NCBI GenBank assembly: GCA_013817135.1
Contig: JACDDF010000061.1
Coordinates: 1 to 8,751 of the forward strand
Direction: 5' to 3'
From: Nitrospirales bacterium
GTDB lineage: Bacteria > Nitrospirota > Nitrospiria > Nitrospirales > UBA8639
Length of the DNA stretch: 8,751 nucleotides
Made by a program: the position numbers and the translations under genes. The notes under the pieces were generated by a model that did no database searches, was not told the origin of the DNA, and saw only the letters and a list, made by a program, of their open reading frames with translations. How positions within the stretch are numbered: the first letter of the stretch is position 1; every line of letters starts with the position of its first letter. Positions 1 to 5,979 of the stretch are shown piece after piece.

Positions 1-1064
1 ATCATGAGGTTGACATAAATGCCATTTTCCAGGAGTTGTTGCCACATAGCAAGCGCCAATTCTCTGGTAGGAATCATCGCGGCCATAATCGGTCCGACCT
101 CTGCCCCAAGCGTATACCCACTCTTTATTAATCCCTCATACAAATGCTCTGAATTCGTCCATAGCTGTTGGCGAAGTTCGGGGTGAGTCTGGATAATCCG
201 AATGGTTGCCCGTGTGGAAGCGACAACAGATGGACATGGGGAGGCCGTAAAAATATAGGGACGACTGGTATAGCGGATTAACTCGAACTCTGGATGAGAA
301 CTAATACCGAATCCGCCTGTCGAGCCCAAGCTTTTGCTGAATGTTCCGACGATGCAATCGACGTCCTGTTCGACGCCTGTTTCCTCGGCCAAGCCTCGTC
401 CATGTTGGCCGAGTATGCCCAACGAATGGGCTTCGTCAACGATCAGGGTGGCCCCATATTTTTTCTTCACTTCGACGATCTCGGCCAGAGGAGCTCGATC
501 TCCCAGCATGCTATAAATGCCCTCGACGACAATTAAGGTCCGATGACTTCTCTCCCCCAATCGACGGAGACGTTTTTCTAAGTCTGCCACGTCATTATGC
601 TTAAACCGGATGATCTCTGCGCCTCCAAGCCTGCATCCATCATAAATGCTGGCATGAGAGTCCCCATCCATTAATATGGTATCCCCAGCGCCTGCAAGAG
701 CAGAAAGGACGCCAAGATTGGCTTGGTACCCCGTGGAAAAAACGATCGCATAAGGCGCACCATAGAATTCCGCGATGGCTTTCTCAAGCTCCCTGTGGCT
801 CGCAAAAGATCCATTCGCCATCCTCGATCCCGTTGTGCCGGTCCCTTCCTGAGCAAGAGCCTGTTGGCCGGCCAGAATGGCGTCAGGGTGAAAGGTTAAA
901 CCTAAGTAGTTATTGGTACCAACCAGAATAGTCGTTCGGCCGTTGATGATGGCTTCTGTTGGTGAAAGGATCTTGTCGACAGTGACATGAAACGGGTTGA
1001 CTCCACTTTTTAGCAACTCATTTCTGGCTTCTTGAATAGGAAGAAATTTGTCAAATAATGACAT
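1..1064 (-). CDS. spt: Serine palmitoyltransferase-like PLP enzyme (alpha-oxoamine synthase family), C-terminus cut by window edge
   Basis: Predicted to condense an acyl thioester with an amino acid, releasing CO2 and giving a 3-keto long-chain base, the first step of sphingolipid synthesis; PLP-dependent, cytosolic. My reading gives 354 residues before the window ends; family members are about 400, so some 40-50 are missing. Visible motifs: GTGTTGSR at 74-81, DSHAS at 135-139 (His137 expected to stack on PLP), DEAHS at 210-214, and GTFSKSLG at 240-247 with Lys244 as the Schiff-base lysine, followed by GG and then RPYIFTAS at 268-275. The TFSKS and RPYIFTAS forms favour serine palmitoyltransferase over BioF or Kbl. 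The ATG at 1062-1064 lies 2 nt after the ACP stop and uses an AAAGGG within the last ACP codons, so translation is probably coupled. The ACP/FAAL/reductase neighbours support a sphingolipid role over biotin synthesis. Serine as substrate is inferred. Confidence 0.85.
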   Translation of the reverse strand, partial: MSLFDKFLPIQEARNELLKSGVNPFHVTVDKILSPTEAIINGRTTILVGTNNYLGLTFHPDAILAGQQALAQEGTGTTGSRMANGSFASHRELEKAIAEFYGAPYAIVFSTGYQANLGVLSALAGAGDTILMDGDSHASIYDGCRLGGAEIIRFKHNDVADLEKRLRRLGERSHRTLIVVEGIYSMLGDRAPLAEIVEVKKKYGATLIVDEAHSLGILGQHGRGLAEETGVEQDVDCIVGTFSKSLGSTGGFGISSHPEFELIRYTSRPYIFTASPCPSVVASTRATIRIIQTHPELRQQLWTNSEHLYEGLIKSGYTLGAEVGPIMAAMIPTRELALAMWQQLLENGIYVNLM

Positions 1065-1066
1065 GA

Positions 1067-1312
1067 TTACCCTTTCAGCAATTTCTCAATCTCTTCACCT
1101 AGGTCCTTAACTGTTCGGATATTGGGAAGATTGTTCAGAGGGATGGAAATATCAAAGTGATCCTCGATTTTCAAGAGAACTTGCATGACCTGCAAGGAAT
1201 CTAATCCCAACTCGGCAACCAGCTCTGTTTGTTCTTTTAACCGAAAGTTCTCTTTGGTAAAAGGCTTAAGGGTGTCGAACAGTTGGGGTAGAATGTCAGC
1301 ATAACTTATCAT
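1067..1312 (-). CDS. Dedicated acyl carrier protein of the sphingolipid pathway
   Basis: An 81-residue carrier protein of normal ACP length. The phosphopantetheine site is in ELGLDSLQ, with Ser39 as the attachment residue, followed by the acidic helix II expected for partner docking (VMQVLLKIEDHF). It should carry the acyl chain made by the upstream acyl-AMP ligase and deliver it to the Spt-like enzyme encoded 2 nt downstream. It differs from a housekeeping AcpP by context: no fab genes are nearby and it is embedded between pathway enzymes. The ATG at 1310-1312 has a good ribosome binding site, AAGAAGG (complement of 1318-1324), 5 nt upstream. The 37 nt gap from the reductase gene and the 2 nt gap to spt suggest one transcript. 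Family assignment is certain; the specific partner assignment is inferred from gene order and from the Caulobacter pathway. Confidence 0.93.
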   Translation of the reverse strand: MISYADILPQLFDTLKPFTKENFRLKEQTELVAELGLDSLQVMQVLLKIEDHFDISIPLNNLPNIRTVKDLGEEIEKLLKG

Positions 1313-1349
1313 AATAGCCTTCTTGATGAGGGAGGAGGACGGATCTGTA

Positions 1350-2294
1350 CTAATCCCTATGGGATGGCATGAGACTATCCGATGTGAACAATCGGCGCAA
1401 GCCTTCTTTGAGTGAGATTTGAGGAGTCCAGCCGAGGGTCTGAGTCACGTGAGTATTGTCACAGACCCAATTGAGGTGGAGGAGTTCAGCAACCTTCCCG
1501 CTGGTGAAAAGAGGAGTATATCCAAAGAGGTGGGAAAATATTTCGTTACTTTTTCCTCCAATTTTTAGGAGGCTTGGTGGAATACGCAAGCACAGGTGAA
1601 GGCGAGGATTGGAAATACGAAAGACATCCTCCCAGGAATATCCCCCAGGGAAGCCATCATCAATCTCAAAAGTCTGAGAGGGTGGGTCCCCGCTTTTTAG
1701 CCAATGAAGAATAGCGGTGGCGAGATCATCAACATGAATCAAGGAAAATTTGGCCTGGGTAGGACCAAGTTGAATCCCAATTCCTTTGCGTAACATGGTA
1801 AAAAGTGGGAGTAGCGCACGGTCTTGCGGTCCATAGACGGCAGGTGGGCGAAAAATACTCCACTTCAATGCCCACGCCTCACGGGTTAAGACTGCTTCAC
1901 CTTCATATTTGCTCCAGGCATAGGGTGAGAGTGATGGCTCACGAGCGGCGAGAGATGAGAGAAGAACAAATCGTGGGAGAGAGGAATGAGCGAGACAGGC
2001 TTGAATCATATTAGAGACTCCCATCACATTGGTCGGATAGAAGTCCTCTCGGCTAATTCCGCGAATCGCACCTGCACAATGAATGACAGCAAACGAGTCT
2101 TTGACCAGGGCTAAAAGGCTGGCGGGATTTTCCAATTGGCATTGGACCGGTTCTATTCCGAGGTTTTCGAGCTTTTGAGCTTGGCGTGGAGAGCGAGCCA
2201 AGCCACGCACATGCCACCCGGCTTTCTTTAAATGCTGAGCGATGACTCCCCCAATGAAACCGGAAGCCCCTGTTAGGGCAACGGTAGTACCCAT
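1350..2294 (-). CDS. cerR: Extended SDR / NAD-dependent epimerase-type reductase, probable 3-ketosphinganine (ceramide) reductase
   Basis: A 314-residue Rossmann-fold protein. It begins with the dinucleotide-binding motif TGASGFIG at residues 8-15. The active site is Ser113/Ser114 with YAWSK at 125-129 (Tyr125, Lys129), and RPPAVYGP at 149-156 is typical of the extended SDR/epimerase branch. In Caulobacter a protein of this branch, not the classical eukaryotic KDSR type, reduces the 3-keto group in sphingolipid synthesis; its place between the acyl-AMP ligase and the ACP/Spt genes suggests the same job here. NADPH or NADH preference cannot be read with confidence. The ATG at 2292-2294 lies 34 nt after the FAAL stop and has no clear Shine-Dalgarno sequence, but the Rossmann motif begins at residue 8, so a later start would damage the fold. 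Family membership is firm. The substrate is inferred, and another sugar- or lipid-modifying SDR role is possible. Confidence 0.8.
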   Translation of the reverse strand: MGTTVALTGASGFIGGVIAQHLKKAGWHVRGLARSPRQAQKLENLGIEPVQCQLENPASLLALVKDSFAVIHCAGAIRGISREDFYPTNVMGVSNMIQACLAHSSLPRFVLLSSLAAREPSLSPYAWSKYEGEAVLTREAWALKWSIFRPPAVYGPQDRALLPLFTMLRKGIGIQLGPTQAKFSLIHVDDLATAILHWLKSGDPPSQTFEIDDGFPGGYSWEDVFRISNPRLHLCLRIPPSLLKIGGKSNEIFSHLFGYTPLFTSGKVAELLHLNWVCDNTHVTQTLGWTPQISLKEGLRRLFTSDSLMPSHRD

Positions 2295-2328
2295 AGTGGA
2301 GGACGAGTGAGGAAAGGATAGTCCGGTC

Positions 2329-4095
2329 TTAAGCAGACCTGGCTATGGTTGACAGCATTGGAGTGACCTCTTCCCACTGAATACGAGTGAGGAAGTCCGC
2401 TTTGGCACGAGATCGAGAAAGTTTTCCAGATGATGTACGCGGAAGTGTCCTGGGAGGAATGAGTTCAATATAGCAGGGAATAGACAACTCCTTGTGAACT
2501 AAGGATCGTAGGCGCTGAACCAAGTCCTCCCGTTTTTGAGTATCCATTTCACGGCATTGCACAACCATGATGGCGATCTCATGGCCGTCCGGGGAGGAAA
2601 CGGAAAAAGCGGATGAATCACCAGGTCGGACTTCTGCTTGTTGTTCTGCCATGAATTCTAAGTCCTGAGGCCAGATATTCCGTCCATTAATGATAATCAT
2701 ATCTTTGGACCGGCCAATAATTACGAGACTGTTTTTGACCCAATAGCCGATGTCGCCCGTATTGAGCCAGCCATCGGGGGAAAGGACCTCTTCCGTCATG
2801 ACCGGATCATTAAAGTATCCAGTCATGGTGCTTGCCCCACGCACAAAAATTACTCCACTTTCTCGCTCATCGAGGACATCTCCGTTCTTATTACGTATTT
2901 GAACTTCATATCCAGGGAGAGGAACTCCGCAATTCACAAATTTGCTGCATCGAGCCTGGTTGTCATCAGTCGAGAATTGGAAAAAGGGCATGGCTAATCT
3001 ATTATTGGAGAGCTGATCTCCGTCAACTCTGTCTACCTCGAGACCTTTGTTCAAGGGAGCAAAACTAATTGCCAAAGAGCATTCAGCCATCCCATAGCAG
3101 GCCAAAAACGCTTCAGGCTTAAATCCGCTGGCCTTCAGGGTTTTGGCAAAACGTGAGAGGCTATCGGCACGAATTGTTTCTGCTCCAGCGCCAGCGATTC
3201 GCCAAGAGCTGAGATCATAGTGTTCATTGAAATCTTCCCCAAGTCTTCGCACGCAGAGCTCGTATCCAAAGGAAGGGCTGAATGAAATTGTTGCCCGACT
3301 CTTCGTCATTAATTCCAGCCACTGACGTGGGCGCATGGCAAAATCGCGTGTGCTCAAATAATCAACCGAAAGCTGTGAAGCGATTGGACCAAGAACGAAT
3401 CCGACCAGTCCCATATCATGGTAGAAGGGAAGCCAGGAGACGCAACGGTCACCAGGCTGAACTTGTAAGCCATGCTGAATGATTCCGGAAAGATTAGTCA
3501 TCACGGCCGATTGAGTGACTTCGACACCTCTAGGCCAACGCGTGCTACCAGAGGTGTATTGAATATAGGCTAATTCTTGTGACTCCAGTGGGCTGAGCGG
3601 ACCATGAGTTTCTTCCAATGAGGCGAATGTTTCCGGACCTCCAATGAGGACCAGGTCTAGCCCGGTTGCTGCTTCCTCTAAATATGGCAAAAAGCCTTCA
3701 GGTGCCATGGCGATAGAGGCTTGGCAGCTCTCGAGCAGCCGTTTAAGTTGGGTGACGTATGCCTGATGCCCCCCTAAATGCAGCGAAATCGGGAGAGGAA
3801 CCGGAACCAGCCCGGCATACTGACAGGCGAAAAAGAATCGAATGAAATCTGGGGTGGTATCAGCAATTAGGGCCACCCGAGAGCCACGCTCTAGATCTAA
3901 TCCGTTCAGTCTTCTGGCTAGATTTTGAGCTTGTTGTTGCAGGCCGGCATATGTCAGAACGTGGGTGAGCTTGCCTCTCCCTGAGTAAAAATTACAGCCT
4001 GTTTCTCCTGAAGCCGCATAATCAAGGGCCTCTGAAAGGGTGGAGAAGTTCCCATGTTTAAGTCTGAGTTGGTGCTGAGTTGGTGTAGCGTTCAT
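2329..4095 (-). CDS. Fatty acyl-AMP ligase (FAAL) / acyl-ACP synthetase
   Basis: A 588-residue ANL-superfamily adenylating enzyme that should activate a fatty acid with ATP to acyl-AMP and pass it to the downstream ACP. Motifs in order: P-loop YTSGSTRWPRG at 180-190, WLPFYHDMGL at 221-230 (characteristic of FAALs), YGMAE at 334-338, GWLNTGDIG at 442-450 with Asp447, GRSKDMIIINGRN at 461-473 in the hinge, and SSGK at 555-558 with the catalytic Lys558. The HDMG motif and the length favour a FAAL over a CoA ligase. It is first in a tight gene set that ends with ACP and spt, matching the acyl-ACP synthetase of the Caulobacter ceramide cluster. Start: ATG at 4093-4095 with only a weak GAG upstream; a TATAAT about 70 nt upstream could drive the operon. 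Chain-length preference is not visible. CoA as acceptor cannot be fully excluded from sequence. Confidence 0.9.
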   Translation of the reverse strand: MNATPTQHQLRLKHGNFSTLSEALDYAASGETGCNFYSGRGKLTHVLTYAGLQQQAQNLARRLNGLDLERGSRVALIADTTPDFIRFFFACQYAGLVPVPLPISLHLGGHQAYVTQLKRLLESCQASIAMAPEGFLPYLEEAATGLDLVLIGGPETFASLEETHGPLSPLESQELAYIQYTSGSTRWPRGVEVTQSAVMTNLSGIIQHGLQVQPGDRCVSWLPFYHDMGLVGFVLGPIASQLSVDYLSTRDFAMRPRQWLELMTKSRATISFSPSFGYELCVRRLGEDFNEHYDLSSWRIAGAGAETIRADSLSRFAKTLKASGFKPEAFLACYGMAECSLAISFAPLNKGLEVDRVDGDQLSNNRLAMPFFQFSTDDNQARCSKFVNCGVPLPGYEVQIRNKNGDVLDERESGVIFVRGASTMTGYFNDPVMTEEVLSPDGWLNTGDIGYWVKNSLVIIGRSKDMIIINGRNIWPQDLEFMAEQQAEVRPGDSSAFSVSSPDGHEIAIMVVQCREMDTQKREDLVQRLRSLVHKELSIPCYIELIPPRTLPRTSSGKLSRSRAKADFLTRIQWEEVTPMLSTIARSA

Positions 4096-4163
4096 TCTAT
4101 CTCAAGGATTAAAGGCAGTATTATTCCAAATGGTTTGCTAAAGAGCATTTAAATAAGGAAGCA

Positions 4164-4192
4164 ATTATAATGCCATGACAATTTATTGATTA
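4164..4192 (-). promoter_or_regulatory. Candidate sigma-70-type promoter for the FAAL-cerR-ACP-spt operon
   Basis: Reading the minus strand, a perfect TATAAT (complement of 4164-4169) is preceded after 17 nt by TAATCA (complement of 4187-4192), which matches TTGACA at only three positions. The predicted start, near 4157, would give a leader of about 60 nt before the FAAL ATG. The surrounding 4096-4312 stretch is clearly more AT-rich than the genes, which suits a promoter but also makes chance matches likelier. Confidence 0.45.
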
Positions 4193-4243
4193 ATGATGAA
4201 GAACGAAGGAAAAGCGAAAGTAAAATTTCCTATTCGGTTTAAG

Positions 4244-4282
4244 TTGTAGCAAAAAAACCGCAATTTGAGTCTATTTTGCAAC
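4244..4282 (-). other. Weak imperfect stem-loop with a T7 run, downstream of the HIT gene
   Basis: On the minus strand, about 34 nt past the HIT stop codon, GCAAAA (complement of 4274-4279) can pair with TTTTGC (complement of 4249-4254), and a flanking GTT/AAC extends the pairing across a small bulge. A run of seven T lies at 4251-4257. The run is partly inside the stem and the loop is 19 nt, so this is not a classic intrinsic terminator. It might reduce read-through from the HIT gene into the FAAL operon. Confidence 0.2.
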
Positions 4283-4312
4283 AGCCTGATTCTAGTATCT
4301 AAGTATTTGTGG

Positions 4313-4756
4313 CTAAATTGAAGTTCCATGAATCCAGTTGTTTTTGAGGTGACTGAAAATTTTTTGGTGTACCTCTTCTGATGTGTCATTTGGATTCTTA
4401 AGGAGAGGTGGCCCAGGCCATCCATGGTCAAGAAATTGCTGTTGAGAAAATAATCGAGGCGTGTCATATCGGGGAATGACATGAAAATGAACCTCGGGGT
4501 CAACCATCATCAACATGAGGTAATTTATTTTGCTGTAGCCAAATGTGCGTGAGACACTTGTCTCAATCTCACGTATGATCCCTGGCAGTTCTTTAAATGC
4601 ATCGGCACTAATTTGGGAAAACGCTGTGGTCTCCTCTCGACAAATTAATACCAGTGAGCCAAGGGTCACCTGTTGGGGGCGTAGGAGCACAACCCATTGG
4701 GAAAACTCTTTGAGGCAGGTATTGGGATACCCAAATTTTTTCATCGTGGTGTTCAT
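4313..4756 (-). CDS. HIT-family protein with a variant histidine triad
   Basis: A 147-residue protein of the histidine-triad fold. HIT enzymes are small nucleotide hydrolases or transferases that form a covalent His-AMP intermediate and act on dinucleoside polyphosphates, AMP-amidates or acyl-AMPs. The motif here is EVHFHVIPRY at 88-97: the first His of the triad is replaced by Glu88, while the expected nucleophile His90 and the third His92 remain. The segment between the preceding strand (KINYLMLMM, 76-84) and the motif is shorter than in Hint or Fhit. A WVVLLRPQQVTLGSLVLI strand pair at 21-38 fits the N-terminal part of the fold. It lies upstream of the FAAL gene on the same strand with a 217 nt gap, so it may be a separate transcript. 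ATG 4754-4756 is chosen; ATG 4742-4744 (Met5) is an alternative. The substrate is unknown. A link to acyl-AMP made by the neighbouring ligase is speculation. Confidence 0.8.
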   Translation of the reverse strand: MNTTMKKFGYPNTCLKEFSQWVVLLRPQQVTLGSLVLICREETTAFSQISADAFKELPGIIREIETSVSRTFGYSKINYLMLMMVDPEVHFHVIPRYDTPRLFSQQQFLDHGWPGPPLLKNPNDTSEEVHQKIFSHLKNNWIHGTSI

Positions 4757-4765
4757 GAGCCTGCT

Positions 4766-4795
4766 CTTATACCCAAAGAGTTATTCTTGTGTCTA
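4766..4795 (-). promoter_or_regulatory. Candidate sigma-70-type promoter for the HIT gene, possibly leaderless
   Basis: On the minus strand, TAGACA (complement of 4790-4795, five of six matches to TTGACA) is followed after 18 nt by TATAAG (complement of 4766-4771, five of six matches to TATAAT). Transcription would start around 4759, only about 3 nt before the ATG at 4756, so the mRNA would be nearly leaderless. If so, the AGG just upstream of that ATG would not serve as a ribosome binding site. Confidence 0.45.
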
Positions 4796-4880
4796 TGAGG
4801 CAATGAGTCTCTCTCGTCCCCATTGGCCTATGTTGGCATTCCGAGCGACACATCGAAATATATCACGGGTTTTGTGCCAG

Positions 4881-4947
4881 AACCTGGTTTCAACATTATC
4901 ATGTGGCAATGTTAGGCATTGAACCCGTAAAGGATTGAACCAGGGTT
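4881..4947. repeat. Cluster of short palindromes and direct repeats, possible operator
   Basis: Two small palindromes share half-sites: AACC-T-GGTT at 4881-4889 and AACC-AG-GGTT at 4938-4947. Extended by a few bases (4881-4893 and 4935-4947) they are also imperfect inverted copies of each other. Between them, AACATT (4892-4897) and AATGTT (4908-4913) form a 6 bp inverted repeat with a 10 nt loop. ATTGAACC occurs twice in direct orientation, at 4918-4925 and 4934-4941, 16 nt apart. Such symmetry upstream of a divergent pair could bind a dimeric regulator. The repeats are short, so chance is possible, and I do not recognise the motif. Confidence 0.35.
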
Positions 4948-5032
4948 TTGGGCGTTGGTGAGGGAATCAATGCATTCCGTTATAATCGTTCAGGCTTTTT
5001 GATTGGAGGTATCGGTTTCCAGTTGTCTATTC

Positions 5033-5061
5033 TTGTGGCTTCCTCCGAAGGCTTCTATAAT
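5033..5061 (+). promoter_or_regulatory. Candidate sigma-70-type promoter for the hydroxylase operon
   Basis: TTGTGG at 5033-5038 (three of six matches, including the conserved TTG) is followed after 17 nt by a perfect TATAAT at 5056-5061. The predicted start near 5068 gives a leader of about 78 nt before the GTG start of the hydroxylase. It could drive the hydroxylase, N-acyltransferase and nucleotidyltransferase genes together. Confidence 0.5.
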
Positions 5062-5133
5062 TGCCACAGGGGTTAATCCTGAAGATTTAGGTGTGGGGTG
5101 GATTGAGGACAACAGGCAAATGAGGTAAGGGAT

Positions 5134-5138
5134 GGAGG
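5134..5138 (+). promoter_or_regulatory. Strong ribosome binding site that fixes a GTG start
   Basis: GGAGG lies 7 nt before GTG 5146-5148. This ideal spacing decides for the GTG start of the hydroxylase over the in-frame ATG at Met16, which would remove the start of the N-terminal region and has no comparable site. Confidence 0.8.
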
Positions 5139-5145
5139 TTCCAGG

Positions 5146-5880
5146 GTGTTAACCAGTCAATGGTATCGTGAAAAGTATCTCCTTGATCGCATGACGTTTC
5201 GCGATCTGATGTGGGCGTACGTTCTATACCCGAGTATTCAAATATATGCGGTGTTATTGGCCTGTAGTATTGTCGGTGCCATCGTCCTTTTCCACTATTT
5301 CCCTGTTTCTCCACTTCGCGTGGCAGGAAGTATTGTTCTGACCCTGCTTGCTTATCCCTTCGTGGAATATGCTGTTCATCGGTTTATTTTACATGGGCGA
5401 TACCTGTATCGGTCGCCATGGACGGCAGCCTTGTGGAAACGGATTCACTATGATCACCACCAAGATTCCAATGATTTGCGAGTGTTGTTTGGGGCAGGCT
5501 CGACCACCCTGCCTACGATTGTTGTGGTCACCTTCCCTATTGGGATGAGTGTTGGAGGCTGGGTAGGGGCGGCCCTTTCCTTTGCGACAGGATTGGCGTG
5601 TTTTATGGTGTATGAACTCTGTCATTGCATGCAGCATCTGCGCGTTAATCCCAAGATCAAGTTTTTACGGCGGATCAAGCGACATCATTTACTGCATCAT
5701 TTTCATAACGAACAAGGAAACTTTGGGATCACGAGTCTGTTTTGTGACCGGATTTTCGGTAGTGAGTATGGGAGTGCTGAGGATGTGCCGTTCAGCCAGA
5801 CTGTTTCCAACCTGGGCTATGCGGATGAGGAACGATCCCACTATCCTTGGGTGGCCCAACTATCCGAACAGAAGCCATAA
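5146..5880 (+). CDS. Membrane fatty acid hydroxylase (sterol desaturase / FA2H-like superfamily)
   Basis: A 244-residue integral membrane di-metal oxygenase. Its histidine clusters match the superfamily: HRFILH at 78-83, HYDHH at 101-105, His160 and His164 in ELCHCMQH, and HHLLHHFH at 180-187 followed by FGIT. These bind a di-iron centre that uses O2 to hydroxylate a lipid chain. Hydrophobic stretches near 30-50, 58-76, 122-143 and 145-158 fit a membrane bundle with the His clusters on the cytoplasmic side. The length and the HRFILH/HYDHH pattern resemble fatty acid 2-hydroxylases (Scs7/FA2H) more than carotenoid or alkane hydroxylases. Beside ceramide genes it probably hydroxylates the N-acyl chain (2-OH) or the long-chain base (C4); which one cannot be read from sequence. 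It is first of a plus-strand set and is followed after 99 nt by the ceramide synthase-like gene. GTG start with GGAGG 7 nt upstream. Confidence 0.87.
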   Translation: MLTSQWYREKYLLDRMTFRDLMWAYVLYPSIQIYAVLLACSIVGAIVLFHYFPVSPLRVAGSIVLTLLAYPFVEYAVHRFILHGRYLYRSPWTAALWKRIHYDHHQDSNDLRVLFGAGSTTLPTIVVVTFPIGMSVGGWVGAALSFATGLACFMVYELCHCMQHLRVNPKIKFLRRIKRHHLLHHFHNEQGNFGITSLFCDRIFGSEYGSAEDVPFSQTVSNLGYADEERSHYPWVAQLSEQKP

Positions 5881-5908
5881 GAGACCCATGGACATTCGTA
5901 ATCGTGAC

Positions 5909-5929
5909 CCTCGCATCGCCTCACGAGGC
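5909..5929. other. Alternative GC-rich hairpins in the hydroxylase/N-acyltransferase gap
   Basis: CCTCG (5909-5913) can pair with CGAGG (5924-5928) around a 10 nt loop, or GCCT (5918-5921) with AGGC (5926-5929) around a 4 nt loop; the two exclude each other. No T-run follows, so it is not an intrinsic terminator. It could affect RNA processing or expression between the two genes, but stems this short also occur by chance. Confidence 0.25.
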
Positions 5930-5970
5930 CGCACTCCCTGTACGCGAGTGGTGCGCCAAGATGGCTGGGG

Positions 5971-5975
5971 AAAGG
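5971..5975 (+). promoter_or_regulatory. Ribosome binding site supporting a TTG start
   Basis: AAAGG, within the purine-rich GGGGAAAGG, ends 4 nt before TTG 5980-5982. Reading upstream in frame, no ATG, GTG or TTG occurs before the stop TGA at 5905-5907, so this TTG is the only plausible start upstream of the conserved N-terminal region. Confidence 0.65.
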
Positions 5976-5979
5976 CGTT

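Larger units (their letters stand above)
4757..5145. other. Divergent intergenic region between the HIT and hydroxylase genes
   Basis: These 389 bp separate the two divergent blocks of the locus and show no convincing coding sequence or RNA gene. They hold a candidate promoter toward the HIT gene (4766-4795), a candidate promoter toward the hydroxylase (5033-5061), a second isolated TATAAT at 4981-4986 without a good -35, and a repeat cluster at 4881-4947 midway between the two outward promoters. The layout suits shared regulation of both directions, but no known operator was recognised. Confidence 0.6.

Noticed and set aside
294..604. Short plus-strand ORFs of 60-87 codons
   Set aside because: They lie antisense to the Spt-like gene, whose motifs read cleanly through; the short translations show no recognisable domain.
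1..1064. BioF (8-amino-7-oxononanoate synthase) or Kbl as identity of the PLP enzyme
   Set aside because: The fold is shared, but TFSKS and RPYIFTAS suit serine palmitoyltransferase better, and the neighbours are ACP, FAAL and ceramide genes rather than biotin or threonine genes.
4183..4503. 106-codon minus-strand ORF overlapping the HIT gene
   Set aside because: It overlaps the HIT motif region in another frame, and its tail runs into the AT-rich intergenic gap; no family features.
4545..4922. 125-codon plus-strand ORF antisense to the HIT gene and reaching into the intergenic region
   Set aside because: Most of it is the complement of HIT coding sequence; the remainder has no ribosome binding site evidence or domain pattern.
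4981..4986. Second TATAAT upstream of the hydroxylase
   Set aside because: The nearest TTG-type -35 (TTGGTG at 4955-4960) needs a 20 nt spacer, and the usual 16-18 nt spacing gives no match. Noted only as a possible minor promoter.
5087..5314. 75-codon minus-strand ORF at the hydroxylase start
   Set aside because: Antisense to a well-supported gene with a strong ribosome binding site; the translation is low in recognisable structure.
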